From Sinomicrobium weinanense (GTDB lineage: Bacteria > Bacteroidota > Bacteroidia > Flavobacteriales > Flavobacteriaceae): a stretch of 64,000 nucleotides of DNA. The DNA is taken from the NCBI RefSeq assembly GCF_018863395.1, contig NZ_JAHKRR010000004.1, positions 434,001 to 498,000 on the forward strand, given 5' to 3'. Made by a program: the position numbers and the translations under genes. How positions within the stretch are numbered: the stretch's first letter is position 1; every line of letters begins with the position of its first letter. Below are positions 1 to 11,002 of the stretch, in pieces. The notes under the pieces were generated by a model. The model worked only from the letters and a program-made list of their open reading frames with translations. It searched no databases and was not told where the DNA came from.

Positions 1-564
1 ATCGTATTCCTGGGTAATCTCCTGTACTAGGTTGTCGATAACGATAGCTGTTTTCGGGTCCAGGCCGGAGTTGGGTTCATCGCAAAAAAGATATTTCGGA
101 TTGTTCACAATGGCCCTGGCAATGGCCACCCGCTTTTGCATTCCTCCGGAGATTTCGGACGGGAATTTATGGTGGGCATCCACCAGGTTCACCCGCTCCA
201 GTACAAAGTCTACCCGCTCCTGCATTTCACTGATCGGGTTATTGGTAAACATTTTCAGGGGAAACATCACATTTTCTTCCACGGTCATGGAATCGAAGAG
301 GGCACTGCCCTGGAATACCATGCCCATGTCCTGTCTGAGGTCGCGCTTTTTAACGTCGTCCATTTCAGCATAGGCTTCGCCGTTGTATATAATATTTCCT
401 TCGTCGGGAGTAAAGAGGCCCAGCAGGCATTTCAGGAAGACCGTCTTTCCGGATCCGCTTTGCCCGATAATAAGGTTGGTCTTTCCTTTTTCAAAAGAAG
501 TGGAGATGCCGTTCAGTACAGGGCTCCCATCAAACGATTTGTGCAAATTCTCTACAAAGATCAT
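1..564 (-). CDS. mlaF: Mla-type ABC transporter ATP-binding protein (partial, 3' end outside window)
   Basis: ATPase subunit of an MCE/Mla-type ABC system that moves phospholipids between the outer and inner membranes. The 188 visible residues include Walker A GQSGSGKT near residue 37, the ABC signature SGGMQKR and Walker B FCDEP, in the usual order. The C-terminal end runs off the left edge. The ATG at 564 shares its A with the TGA stop of the permease gene upstream (TGATG), which suggests translational coupling. That MlaE-like neighbour is what points to lipid transport. The substrate-binding MCE protein (MlaD) is expected further left, outside the window. Family assignment is firm. The exact substrate is inferred. 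Confidence 0.9.
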   Translation of the reverse strand, partial: MIFVENLHKSFDGSPVLNGISTSFEKGKTNLIIGQSGSGKTVFLKCLLGLFTPDEGNIIYNGEAYAEMDDVKKRDLRQDMGMVFQGSALFDSMTVEENVMFPLKMFTNNPISEMQERVDFVLERVNLVDAHHKFPSEISGGMQKRVAIARAIVNNPKYLFCDEPNSGLDPKTAIVIDNLVQEITQEYD

Positions 565-1301
565 CAGCCGAGTAACATTTGTGTGATAATATAGTTGATT
601 ATAATGATCACCACACTGGTCCATACGAACGATGTGGTGCTGGCTTTACCTACTTCGAGTGCGCCTCCTTTCATATAAAAACCGTGAAAGGACGGGATAG
701 TGGCCAGGATAAAAGCAAATACCACGGTTTTGGCAAAAGCGTAGAATACATGGAAGGGTTTAAAATCTATTTGTAACCCGTCTATGAATTCGGCACTGGT
801 GCTAAAACCCCCCAGGACACTGGCTGTCCATCCGCCCAATATACCCAGGAACATGGAAATGGATATGATAAACGGGTAGAGCAGCATGGCGGTTATTTTG
901 GGGAATACCAGGTAATTCAAAGCGTTGACTCCCATCACTTCCAGGGCGTCAATCTGCTCAGTGACCCTCATGGTGCCGATACTGGAGGTAATATATGAAC
1001 CTACCTTCCCGGCCATGATAATGGAAATAAAGGTCGGAGCGAATTCCAGTATTACGGATTGCCGGGTGGCAAAGCCCACCAGGTACTTGGGGAGCAGGGG
1101 AGAGTCCATGTTCAGGGCAGTCTGTATGGCTACGACCCCACCCACAAAAAATGAAATGAATATCAGTATCCCCAGGGAACCGTAGATCAGGTCGTCGACC
1201 TCTTTCAGGATAAGGTTTTTCATGATGCCCCACTTGGTTGGCCTGCTGAAAACCTCCCGTATCATTAAAAAATATTTGCCGATAGCTTCGAAATACTTCA
1301 T
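564..1301 (-). CDS. mlaE: MlaE-family ABC transporter permease
   Basis: Inner-membrane permease (245 residues) of an MCE/Mla-type phospholipid ABC transporter. An amphipathic N-terminus is followed by about five hydrophobic segments. The conserved MlaE core is visible around residues 85-125 (EFAPTF, then GKVGSYITSSIGTMRVTEQI and DALEVMG). The length is typical of the family. It is the first gene of a leftward operon with the ATPase gene, whose start overlaps its stop by one base. A possible -7 element, TATTTTTG on the minus strand, lies at 1330-1337, about 30 bases upstream. No good -33 element accompanies it. Confidence 0.92.
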   Translation of the reverse strand: MKYFEAIGKYFLMIREVFSRPTKWGIMKNLILKEVDDLIYGSLGILIFISFFVGGVVAIQTALNMDSPLLPKYLVGFATRQSVILEFAPTFISIIMAGKVGSYITSSIGTMRVTEQIDALEVMGVNALNYLVFPKITAMLLYPFIISISMFLGILGGWTASVLGGFSTSAEFIDGLQIDFKPFHVFYAFAKTVVFAFILATIPSFHGFYMKGGALEVGKASTTSFVWTSVVIIIINYIITQMLLG

Positions 1302-1329
1302 ACAGTAAAAAATAACGGAACTAAAGTAA

Positions 1330-1337
1330 CAAAAATA
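1330..1337 (-). promoter_or_regulatory. putative -7 element of the mlaE operon
   Basis: The minus strand reads TATTTTTG, an exact match to the Bacteroidota -7 consensus TAnnTTTG, 28 bases before the mlaE start. The nearest TTG upstream is 26 bases away, longer than the usual 17-23, so the call rests on the -7 element alone. Confidence 0.4.
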
Positions 1338-1426
1338 ATATTAGCCGGGGTTTATAAGAAAGGCAAACACATAATAAATCGGAGCAAGTCCCTATACACC
1401 TTACCGGTGTCCTGCTGGTAATATGA

Positions 1427-3175
<1,749 letters not shown>

Positions 3176-3244
3176 TGTCCTTGTGTCGTAGGCCCAGGGA
3201 GAGGTATTCCTGTGGCCTGTAATATTAAATTTATAAAAGACTAG

Positions 3245-5116
3245 ATGGAAGAGAAGAAGTTGGATACCAGTTCCATTATCGGGTTTGTTCTGATAGGTGC
3301 CATTTTAATCTGGGTGATGTATAATAACCGCCCTACGGAAGAAGAGATCCAGGAGAAGAAGGCCCGGGAAGAGCAGGTAGAAAAAGCCAAACAGGAAACC
3401 GAAAAAAATAAAGTTGCGGACTACGAAAAAGAAACGGAGAACTTCACAGATTCCACAGCACGTGCCAATTATACAAAGGCTCTCGGGGCTTTTGGATATT
3501 CGGCCACACTGCCGTCGGCCAAAGACGGAGTGACCGTGCTGGAAAATGATGTGCTCTACCTTAAAATAAACAATAAAGGCGGACAGATCACAGAAGCTAA
3601 ACTCAAAGGGTTTCATACGTATGATTCCGTGCCTGTATACCTGGTGAAAGACGGCAATGCATCTTTTAACCTCTCTTTCGCTACTTCCGATAACAGGACA
3701 CTGAATACGCAGGACCTGTATTTCGAACCTTCCCTGTCCGGTGACGGGAAAGCCCTTTCCATGAAACTGAAAGTATCGCCCAGCGAGTTTTTGGAATATC
3801 GCTACGAGCTGAAGCCCGGCGATTATATGATAGATTTTACCGTTCGCTCCCAGGGGCTTAACGGGGTGTTGAACAGCTCACAACCTGTTCATATGGACTG
3901 GAAACTGAAAGGAATGCGCCACTCCAAAAGCATTACTTACGAGAACAGGTATACCAGGCTTACCTATCAGTATAGGAATGGAGACAAGATATCCAAGCTG
4001 AGCCCGGGAAGTGACGATGATGATACCGAAGAGAACGTAACCTGGATATCTTACAGACAGCACTTTTTCAGTTCCATACTCGTAGCGGACAAGCCCTTTG
4101 AAAAAGTAGACCTGTCCTCAAAGAACCTTGTAGAAGAAGAAAGCAAAGAGGCCAAATGGACCAAGGCCTATGGTGCCTCAACCGACCTGGAACTTGCCGG
4201 GGGAGAGATCAATCAGAACCTGTCCTGGTTTTTCGGGCCTACCGATGTAAAAATACTGAGCAAATACGAAGGATTGGGCCTGGACGACTCCATTCCTTTC
4301 GGATGGGGGATATTCGGCTGGATCAACAAGCACGTTTTTACACCCTTGTACAGTTTCCTCAGCTCGTTCCTGCCCTATGGAATGGCTATTATTGTAATGA
4401 CCATCCTGGTGCGGTTACTCCTGTCGCCTGTAACCTATAAGTCCTACCTCTCACAGGCCAAGATGAAAGTGCTTCGCCCTGAAATTACCGAAGTCAATGA
4501 AAAGTACAAGGACGACGCCATGAAAAAGCAGCAGGAGACCATGAAGATCTATAACAAGGCCGGTGTAAGCCCGCTCAGCGGATGTATCCCCGCCCTGTTG
4601 CAGCTGCCTATTTTCTATGCCCTGTTCATGTTCTTCCCCACGGCTTTTGCCCTGAGGCAGAAGAGTTTCCTGTGGGCAGATGACCTGTCGTCTTACGATA
4701 CCATAGCAGAACTCCCGTTCAAGATCCCGTTCTACGGAGATCATGTGAGCCTGTTCCCCATACTAGCATCCATCGCCATACTCATATATATGATGATGAC
4801 CACGGGGCAGAACATGCAGATGCAGCAACAGCCGGGCATGCCAAACATGAAATTCATCATGTACCTGTCGCCCCTGTTTATGCTGATCTTCTTTAACAAC
4901 TATGCCAGTGGACTGAGTTTGTATTACTTTATTTCCAACCTCATTACCATATTTATCATGCTTGCCATTAAGCATTTTATCATAGATGAGGAGAAGATAC
5001 ATGCCAAGATAGAAGAGAAGAAGAAAAAGCCCAAGAAAATGAACCGTTTCCAGCGAAAGATGCAGGAGATGATGGAAGAGGCGCAGGCGCAGCAAAAGAC
5101 AAAAGGAAAGCGGTAA
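3245..5116 (+). CDS. yidC: membrane protein insertase YidC
   Basis: Inserts and folds inner-membrane proteins, alone or with SecYEG. The 623 residues show the Gram-negative layout: a first membrane segment at about residues 10-28, a charged lysine/glutamate-rich linker, a large periplasmic beta domain to about residue 340, then the conserved 60 kDa insertase core with several hydrophobic segments (residues 370-590). The tail is very basic (KKKKPKKMNRFQRKMQ, ending KTKGKR), as expected for ribosome contact. It follows pyrG and precedes mnmA. A hairpin with a T-rich tail at 5148-5182 probably ends its transcript. Confidence 0.97.
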   Translation: MEEKKLDTSSIIGFVLIGAILIWVMYNNRPTEEEIQEKKAREEQVEKAKQETEKNKVADYEKETENFTDSTARANYTKALGAFGYSATLPSAKDGVTVLENDVLYLKINNKGGQITEAKLKGFHTYDSVPVYLVKDGNASFNLSFATSDNRTLNTQDLYFEPSLSGDGKALSMKLKVSPSEFLEYRYELKPGDYMIDFTVRSQGLNGVLNSSQPVHMDWKLKGMRHSKSITYENRYTRLTYQYRNGDKISKLSPGSDDDDTEENVTWISYRQHFFSSILVADKPFEKVDLSSKNLVEEESKEAKWTKAYGASTDLELAGGEINQNLSWFFGPTDVKILSKYEGLGLDDSIPFGWGIFGWINKHVFTPLYSFLSSFLPYGMAIIVMTILVRLLLSPVTYKSYLSQAKMKVLRPEITEVNEKYKDDAMKKQQETMKIYNKAGVSPLSGCIPALLQLPIFYALFMFFPTAFALRQKSFLWADDLSSYDTIAELPFKIPFYGDHVSLFPILASIAILIYMMMTTGQNMQMQQQPGMPNMKFIMYLSPLFMLIFFNNYASGLSLYYFISNLITIFIMLAIKHFIIDEEKIHAKIEEKKKKPKKMNRFQRKMQEMMEEAQAQQKTKGKR

Positions 5117-5147
5117 GAAACAGCATATAATTTTTGACTTTTAAAGG

Positions 5148-5182
5148 AAGAGGCGCAGTGGTTACTGCGTCTCTTTGTTTTT
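5148..5182 (+). terminator. Rho-independent terminator after yidC
   Basis: A 12-base stem (5148-5159 with 5164-5175, one G-U pair), a four-base loop and the T-rich run TTGTTTTTT. The arm AGAGGCGCA resembles the AGAGRCGCAC arms of the palindromes at 6438, 19324 and 28040, so this may be a diverged member of the same repeat family. Confidence 0.7.
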
Positions 5183-5184
5183 TG

Positions 5185-5192
5185 TAATTTTG
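5185..5192 (+). promoter_or_regulatory. putative -7 element of mnmA
   Basis: TAATTTTG matches TAnnTTTG and sits directly after the yidC terminator, 46 bases before the mnmA ATG. No TTG lies at the correct spacing upstream, so the promoter is only partly supported. Confidence 0.45.
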
Positions 5193-5238
5193 CAATGAAA
5201 AATAAAGAGCTCTGTAATAGAGAGAAAGGAGTAAACAA

Positions 5239-6426
5239 ATGAAACGAGTAGTCGTAGGTTTATCGGGAGGAGTAGATTCCAGTGTTGCCGCTTACCTGTT
5301 AAAAGAACAGGGATATGAGGTGATAGGCCTTTTTATGAAAAACTGGCACGACGATTCCGTGACCATTTCCAGGGAATGCGAATGGGTGGAAGACAGCAAC
5401 GATGCCATGATGGTGGCCGAAAAGCTGGGTATCCCTTTCCAGACCGTAGACCTGAGTGCCGAATACAAGGAGCGCATTGTAGACTATATGTTCGGCGAAT
5501 ATGAAAGAGGGCGTACACCGAATCCCGATGTGCTTTGCAACCGGGAAATAAAGTTCGATGTATTCCTCAAGATCGCCCTTAGCCTGGGAGCGGACTATGT
5601 GGCTACGGGACATTATTGCCGGAAAGAGGTGATATCCGAAAACGAAAAAGATATCTACCGCCTGCTGGCGGGTAGGGATAACAATAAGGATCAGTCCTAC
5701 TTCCTTTGCCAGCTTTCGCAGGAACAACTGAGCAAGACATTGTTTCCCATTGGAGAACTGACCAAACCCGAGGTGAGGGAAATAGCCGCAAGGGAAGAGT
5801 TGGTCACTGCCGGGAAAAAAGATTCACAGGGACTTTGCTTTGTTGGCAAGGTACGCCTTCCCGAGTTTCTGCAACAGAAGCTGAAACCGAAAGAAGGCGT
5901 TATTGTTGAGGTGCCCGTTAGCAATGAAAATTATAACAAAGAAGCTCCGCAATTTAAGAACAGGGAAGAAGAGCTGGCTTACCATGCCCAAAAGATCAGC
6001 TATGCTGTGACCGATGGCAAGGTGGTGGGCAAACACCTGGGCGCCCATTATTTTACCAAAGGCCAGCGCAAGGGGCTAAATGTCGGGGGAACCCCGGAAC
6101 CCCTGTTCGTCATCGATACCGATGTAGAAGAAAATGTGATCTATACCGGCCAGGGCAAGGAGCATCCCGGACTGTTCCGGCGGACGCTTTTCGTGGCTGA
6201 TGACGAGCTGCACTGGGTGCGGCAAGACCTCGCACTGCCTGTGGACGGAACGATGGAGGTCATGGCCAGGATAAGATACAGGCAACCCCTGCAGAAAGCA
6301 ACCCTCTACCAGGTAGATGGAGGAATGTACGTGGATTTCGAAAACCCGCAAAGCGCCATTACCGAAGGCCAGTTTGTCGCCTGGTATGTAGAGGACGAAC
6401 TGATAGGTTCCGGCGTCATATCATAA
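5239..6426 (+). CDS. mnmA: tRNA-specific 2-thiouridylase MnmA
   Basis: Adds sulfur to position 2 of uridine 34 in tRNAs for Lys, Glu and Gln, using ATP and a persulfide relay. The 395-residue protein begins with the PP-loop motif [14 protein letters not shown]. The two catalytic cysteines are visible: Cys100 in [12 protein letters not shown] and Cys200 in [16 protein letters not shown] marks the tRNA-binding ATPase core, and the C-terminal beta-barrel region ([12 protein letters not shown] onward) is complete. It stands between yidC and a flavoprotein gene. A perfect palindromic repeat begins 11 bases after its stop codon. Confidence 0.96.
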   Translation: MKRVVVGLSGGVDSSVAAYLLKEQGYEVIGLFMKNWHDDSVTISRECEWVEDSNDAMMVAEKLGIPFQTVDLSAEYKERIVDYMFGEYERGRTPNPDVLCNREIKFDVFLKIALSLGADYVATGHYCRKEVISENEKDIYRLLAGRDNNKDQSYFLCQLSQEQLSKTLFPIGELTKPEVREIAAREELVTAGKKDSQGLCFVGKVRLPEFLQQKLKPKEGVIVEVPVSNENYNKEAPQFKNREEELAYHAQKISYAVTDGKVVGKHLGAHYFTKGQRKGLNVGGTPEPLFVIDTDVEENVIYTGQGKEHPGLFRRTLFVADDELHWVRQDLALPVDGTMEVMARIRYRQPLQKATLYQVDGGMYVDFENPQSAITEGQFVAWYVEDELIGSGVIS

Positions 6427-6437
6427 TAAAAACACGT

Positions 6438-6461
6438 AGAGGCGCACGGCCGTGCGCCTCT
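6438..6461. repeat. 24-bp perfect palindrome, AGAGRCGCAC-arm repeat family (copy 1)
   Basis: Each arm is AGAGGCGCACGG, with no loop. It begins 11 bases after the mnmA stop codon. Related copies are at 19324-19373 and 28040-28065, and a weaker one forms the yidC terminator. All four lie at gene 3' ends. No T-run follows this copy, so termination here is uncertain. Confidence 0.75.
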
Positions 6462-6537
6462 GCAATATATTGTTTCCACGCTAAACCAAAATTATTTTCA
6501 AAAAAATTCTTTAACAGCGTATAATCCCGATACACAT

Positions 6538-7479
6538 ATGCAAAACAGGGTCACCGAACTGTTCCAGATAAAATATCCTATTGTACAAGCCGGAATGATC
6601 TGGGCCAGCGGATGGAAACTGGCTTCCGCTTCGAGCAATTCCGGCATACTCGGGCTTATAGGAGCGGGATCCATGTATCCCGAAGTGTTGCGCGAGCATA
6701 TCCGGAAATGCCAGAAGGCAACAGATAAACCTTTTGGCGTCAATGTGCCCATGCTGTATCCCGATATAGAAAAGATCATGGAGATCATTGTGGAGGAAGG
6801 AGTGAAAATTGTCTTTACCTCCGCCGGGAACCCGAAAACATGGACGTCGTTCCTGAAAGAACACGGAATTACCGTGGTGCATGTGGTCAGCAGTGTTAAG
6901 TTTGCCCTGAAAGCGCAGGAGGCCGGGGTGGATGCCGTAGTGGCCGAAGGCTTTGAGGCCGGAGGGCATAACGGCAGGGAAGAGACTACGACCTTTACGC
7001 TTATTCCAATGGTCAGGGAACAGATCTCCATTCCGCTGATCGCCGCAGGCGGAATTGCTACCGGCAGGGGAATGCTTGCCGCCATGGTCCTGGGGGCGGA
7101 CGGTGTTCAGATAGGCAGTCGTTTTGTGGCCAGTGAAGAAGCATCGTCCCATTCGGATTTCAAACAGAAAGTAGTGGAGGCCAGGGAAGGAGATACCCAC
7201 CTAACGCTAAAAGAACTCGCTCCCGTAAGAATGCTGAAAAACAAATTTTACGGCGAAGTGCAGGAGCTTTACAAAAAAGGCCCCACCGCAGAAGAACTGA
7301 AACAACTTCTCGGAAGGGGCAGGGCCAAAAAAGGTATGTTTGAAGGAAACCTGGAAGAAGGCGAACTGGAGATCGGCCAGATATCGGGGCTTATTCACGA
7401 TATAAAACCTGTTTCCCGGATCGTGGAAGATATTAACACGGAGTTCGAAAGGGTAAAACAGGCCATAGGAGGGATATAA
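6538..7479 (+). CDS. nitronate monooxygenase / FabK-like FMN enzyme
   Basis: FMN-dependent TIM-barrel protein (313 residues) of the nitronate monooxygenase (2-nitropropane dioxygenase) family, which also includes enoyl-ACP reductase FabK. Family marks are QAGMIWASG near residue 18, FGVNVP near residue 62, EGFEAGGHNGR (the His near the flavin), the phosphate-binding AAGGIATGRG and the following GADGVQIGSRF. Sequence alone does not separate nitronate detoxification from a reductase role. The gene appears to be a single transcription unit between mnmA and a strong terminator at 7510. Family certain, reaction uncertain. Confidence 0.85.
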   Translation: MQNRVTELFQIKYPIVQAGMIWASGWKLASASSNSGILGLIGAGSMYPEVLREHIRKCQKATDKPFGVNVPMLYPDIEKIMEIIVEEGVKIVFTSAGNPKTWTSFLKEHGITVVHVVSSVKFALKAQEAGVDAVVAEGFEAGGHNGREETTTFTLIPMVREQISIPLIAAGGIATGRGMLAAMVLGADGVQIGSRFVASEEASSHSDFKQKVVEAREGDTHLTLKELAPVRMLKNKFYGEVQELYKKGPTAEELKQLLGRGRAKKGMFEGNLEEGELEIGQISGLIHDIKPVSRIVEDINTEFERVKQAIGGI

Positions 7480-7509
7480 ACTACACGATAACGATATGAG
7501 ATAAGGTGA

Positions 7510-7538
7510 AGCGGTTTCTTTTGAAACCGCTTTTTTTG
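7510..7538 (+). terminator. Rho-independent terminator after the nitronate monooxygenase gene
   Basis: AGCGGTTTC, loop TTTT, GAAACCGCT, then a run of T: a nine-base perfect stem followed directly by TTTTTTG. It separates the housekeeping genes from the xylan locus. Confidence 0.9.
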
Positions 7539-7697
7539 TTTGAAATATCCTTTGTGAAATGATCGGTCGTCTTATCTATACACTGTTAATTATTCCTGAT
7601 AGTATATTGTTGTAAAAATCAGGTTTTATTTGCGTTACTGGAAAGATAAGACGCCATATATTTTGTAATCATCTCTTTTTTAACAAAAAAAGCATAA

Positions 7698-7711
7698 CGC
7701 AACCGATTGCG
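7698..7711 (+). promoter_or_regulatory. LacI-type operator 1 (susC)
   Basis: CGCAACCGATTGCG is a palindrome with a central CG and one mismatched pair; the flanking A and T extend it to 16 bases. The 12-base core is identical to operator 2 read in its direction of transcription and differs by one base from operator 3. The layout is typical of LacI-family binding sites, and a LacI-family gene lies in the same locus. Its TTG (7707-7709) would be the -33 element of the susC promoter. Confidence 0.8.
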
Positions 7712-7736
7712 TCATTGGAATATTTGTGTATATTTA
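7707..7736 (+). promoter_or_regulatory. predicted promoter of the susC operon
   Basis: TTG at 7707-7709, a 19-base spacer and TATATTTA at 7729-7736 (one mismatch to TAnnTTTG). The -33 element is part of operator 1, so a bound repressor would block polymerase. The leader to the ATG at 7917 would be about 175 bases. It contains a 14-base palindrome (7785-7798) and a stem formed by 7818-7828 with 7854-7863. Confidence 0.55.
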
Positions 7737-7916
7737 CAGCATATATTCTTTTTGACTATAAGTAAAAGAGTGTTAAAACGGGCTCTCCTGCGCAGGAGCT
7801 TTGAACAGATAAGATCCTTGAGAATGAGTTCATTTTGATTTTCTAAGAACAGGCTCATCTCAACTCTTGGTCGACATACGACTAAATCAACCCAGTTTAA
7901 ATTAAAACTTTACGAA

Positions 7917-10900
7917 ATGACCAATCAATCAAATTGTACTTACGTATTAAGAAGCCGGAAGGGCTTTTTAACGCTGTTGGTACTGGCCTTTGCCTTTGAG
8001 GCCTGGGCACAGACCATTAACATTTCGGGGACAGTTTCTGACGATCAGGGATCGCTGCCCGGAGTGAGTGTTGTGGTAAAGGGCACAGCCACCGGTGCTG
8101 CAACCGATTTTGACGGAAACTATACCCTGGATGATGTGCCGGCCAATGCCACGTTGCGGTTTACTTATGTAGGATACCAGCCTCTGGAAATTGAGGTGAA
8201 CAGCCAGACCGTTATCAATGCTACCCTGGTAACCGATACCAAACAACTGGAAGAAGTGGTTGTAGTGGGTTACGGTACCCAGCGGAAAGAGGCCGTGACA
8301 GGTTCGGTGGTCTCGGTGAGCGGGGATGAAATGAGGGAAGTGGCATCGCCCAATATCTCGCAGGCCCTGCAGGGGCGTATGCCCGGGGTAGACATATCGC
8401 AAACATCGTCCCAACCGGGGACCACGATGCAGATACGCATTCGCGGTACACGATCGCTCACGGCCAGCAACGATCCGTTGGTGGTACTCAACGGGATCCC
8501 TTTTACGGGGTCTATCGGCGATATCAATCCCGAAGATATCAAGAGTATCGATATCCTGAAGGACGCCTCGGCAACAGCCATTTACGGCTCTCGCGGCGCC
8601 AATGGTGTTATCCTGGTCACCACCAAACGGGGGTATAAGGGACAGGAGGCCAAAATAAGCTACAACGGTTATTTTGGCACGAGAAGTATTTTTGCACGCT
8701 ACCCGATGATGAACGGTCCGGATTTTATTGCCCTTCGCCAGGCAGCCGGTCAGTTCACCAACGGAGCCGATGAATCTGAGAATGTTGATACCGACTGGCA
8801 GGACCTGATGTACAGAACCGGTATAGTGACGAGTCACGATGTTAGTGTTACGGGGGGAAGTGAAAAAGGTAGCTACAATTTCGGCCTGGGGTATTACCGC
8901 GACGAAGGCGTGATCCCTACACAGCAATACAACCGTATTTCGCTGCGTGCCGCTATCGATCAGGAGATCGGCAGGCATTTTCGCATCGGATTGAATTCAA
9001 ACACGAATTACAACATTACGGAAGGTTCCCAGGTAGGACTGTACGGTATCCTGAGCATGTCGCCCCTTGCCGACCCGTATAACGAGGACGGTACATGGAA
9101 AAGAACCGTGAACATGCCGCTGGATGAGGCGTGGGTATATTCAAGGAATATACTCGGAAGGCTGGATGACCGGTGGTTAAATGAAACCCGAAGTTTTGCA
9201 ACATACAATGCCATATACGGTGAAGTGAGGATCCCCGGAGTGGAAGGATTGAAATACCGGGTCAATCTCGGCCTGGACTATCGCCAGAGCAATGAGGGCG
9301 CCTATACCGGCCGGGGGATAAACAGTGCCAATCCCGAGACCCTTTCCACAGCTTCGGTAAGTAATTCGCATACCTATCACTGGATCGTGGAGAACCTGCT
9401 TACTTACGACCGTACATTTGCCGAAAAGCACAATGTAAATATAACGGCCCTATATTCTGCCGAACAGACCAAGTACACCCGTTCGCGTATGGCAGCCAGG
9501 GACATCCCTTCCGACCAGTTCCGGTTCTATAACCTGGGACATGCAAACGGTGAAATTACCATAGATCCGGACGACCAGATCTATGAACTTTCGGGGTTGA
9601 TGTCCTGGATGGGACGTGTCATGTATTCCTATGACAACCGCTATATGCTGTCAGCCACCGTGCGGTCAGATGGTTCTTCAAGACTGGCGAAGGGACATAA
9701 ATGGCATACATATCCCGCCGTATCCGCCGGGTGGAATATCGGAAATGAGTCGTTTATGGACAAGATTTCCCTTGTGAATACATTAAAACTACGTGTAGGC
9801 TATGGCCAGACCTCCAACCAGGCCATTAGCCCTTATGCAACACTCGGACGTTTGGGCACCCGGCCCTACAATTTTGGCAATGATAACTACGCCACCGGGT
9901 ATTATGTGTCAGAGCTTCCCAATTCCGGTCTGGGATGGGAGTACTCGGAGACCTGGAACTACGGGCTGGATTTTTCTTTGTGGAACAACCGCCTGTCCGG
10001 TAGCCTGGAATACTATGTGACCGATACCAAAGATATCCTCCTTGGCGTAAACCTGCCCCCCACTACGGGTGTAGGCAGTTATACAGCCAATATCGGGGAG
10101 ACCCGGAACAAGGGACTGGAACTGTCACTTAACGGGCTTATCGTGGATACAGAAGACTGGACGTGGGAAGCCGGGCTTAACATATACGGCAATCGCAACG
10201 AGCTGGTGGCCCTTTCCTCCGGGCAGGAAAGGGACGAAGGGAACTGGTGGTTTGTGGGTCATCCCATTAATGTGATCTACGATTACGAATACACGGGGCT
10301 TTGGCAGGAAGACGACCCTTACCTGGATATCCTGGAACCCGGTGGAAATGTAGGCATGATCAAGGTGAAATACACCGGTGATTACAATGAGGACGGTACA
10401 CCCGCAAGAGCGATCGGCCCCGAAGACCGGCAGATCATGGACCTGCAACCCGATTTTCAGGGAGGGTTCAACACCCGTGTAGCCTATAAAGGATTCGATT
10501 TGAGCCTGGTCGGGGCTTTTAAAAGCGGAGGTGTCCTGATCAGTACCCTGCATTCGTCTTCCGGTTATCTCAATATGCTGAGCGGGCGGAGGAACAATGT
10601 AAAAGTGGATTACTGGACCCCGGAAAATACCGATGCTAGGTACCCGAAACCGGGCGGTGTAGCCAGCGGGGACAATCCCAAATACGGCAGCACCCTGGGG
10701 TACTTTGATGCTTCCTACCTGAAGATACGTACTATGACACTTGGCTATAACTTTGACGGGAAAAGCTGGATGGAAAAAGCCGGGATAAGCAGGCTGAGGC
10801 TATACACCTCCATACAGAATCCCTTTGTGATGTTTTCGCCTTACCACAGAAAAACCGGCCTGGACCCCGAAACAAATTCATATGCCGACGAAAATGCAGC

Positions 10901-10994
10901 GGTAACAGGGACCTATCCAAGCCGTTTACTGACCATAGGAACGAATGCGCCGGCAACGCGTAATTATATGGTAGGGATTAATCTAACCTTCTAA
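7917..10994 (+). CDS. SusC/RagA-family TonB-linked outer membrane protein (xylan locus)
   Basis: Outer-membrane beta-barrel that imports oligosaccharides with its SusD lid, powered by TonB. The 1025-residue protein has a signal peptide ending AFEAWAQ and a carboxypeptidase-regulatory-like domain (about residues 35-105, with GVSVVVKGTATGAATDFDGNY). A TonB box-like stretch follows (EEVVVVGYGTQ). The plug domain carries the family signatures IRIRGTRSL and LKDASATAIYGSRGANGVI, and the rest is barrel to a C-terminal phenylalanine. It is the first gene of a five-gene operon. The enzymes downstream point to acetylated glucuronoxylan fragments as substrate, which is an inference. Confidence 0.95.
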   Translation: MTNQSNCTYVLRSRKGFLTLLVLAFAFEAWAQTINISGTVSDDQGSLPGVSVVVKGTATGAATDFDGNYTLDDVPANATLRFTYVGYQPLEIEVNSQTVINATLVTDTKQLEEVVVVGYGTQRKEAVTGSVVSVSGDEMREVASPNISQALQGRMPGVDISQTSSQPGTTMQIRIRGTRSLTASNDPLVVLNGIPFTGSIGDINPEDIKSIDILKDASATAIYGSRGANGVILVTTKRGYKGQEAKISYNGYFGTRSIFARYPMMNGPDFIALRQAAGQFTNGADESENVDTDWQDLMYRTGIVTSHDVSVTGGSEKGSYNFGLGYYRDEGVIPTQQYNRISLRAAIDQEIGRHFRIGLNSNTNYNITEGSQVGLYGILSMSPLADPYNEDGTWKRTVNMPLDEAWVYSRNILGRLDDRWLNETRSFATYNAIYGEVRIPGVEGLKYRVNLGLDYRQSNEGAYTGRGINSANPETLSTASVSNSHTYHWIVENLLTYDRTFAEKHNVNITALYSAEQTKYTRSRMAARDIPSDQFRFYNLGHANGEITIDPDDQIYELSGLMSWMGRVMYSYDNRYMLSATVRSDGSSRLAKGHKWHTYPAVSAGWNIGNESFMDKISLVNTLKLRVGYGQTSNQAISPYATLGRLGTRPYNFGNDNYATGYYVSELPNSGLGWEYSETWNYGLDFSLWNNRLSGSLEYYVTDTKDILLGVNLPPTTGVGSYTANIGETRNKGLELSLNGLIVDTEDWTWEAGLNIYGNRNELVALSSGQERDEGNWWFVGHPINVIYDYEYTGLWQEDDPYLDILEPGGNVGMIKVKYTGDYNEDGTPARAIGPEDRQIMDLQPDFQGGFNTRVAYKGFDLSLVGAFKSGGVLISTLHSSSGYLNMLSGRRNNVKVDYWTPENTDARYPKPGGVASGDNPKYGSTLGYFDASYLKIRTMTLGYNFDGKSWMEKAGISRLRLYTSIQNPFVMFSPYHRKTGLDPETNSYADENAAVTGTYPSRLLTIGTNAPATRNYMVGINLTF

Positions 10995-11002
10995 AAAAGA
11001 TA

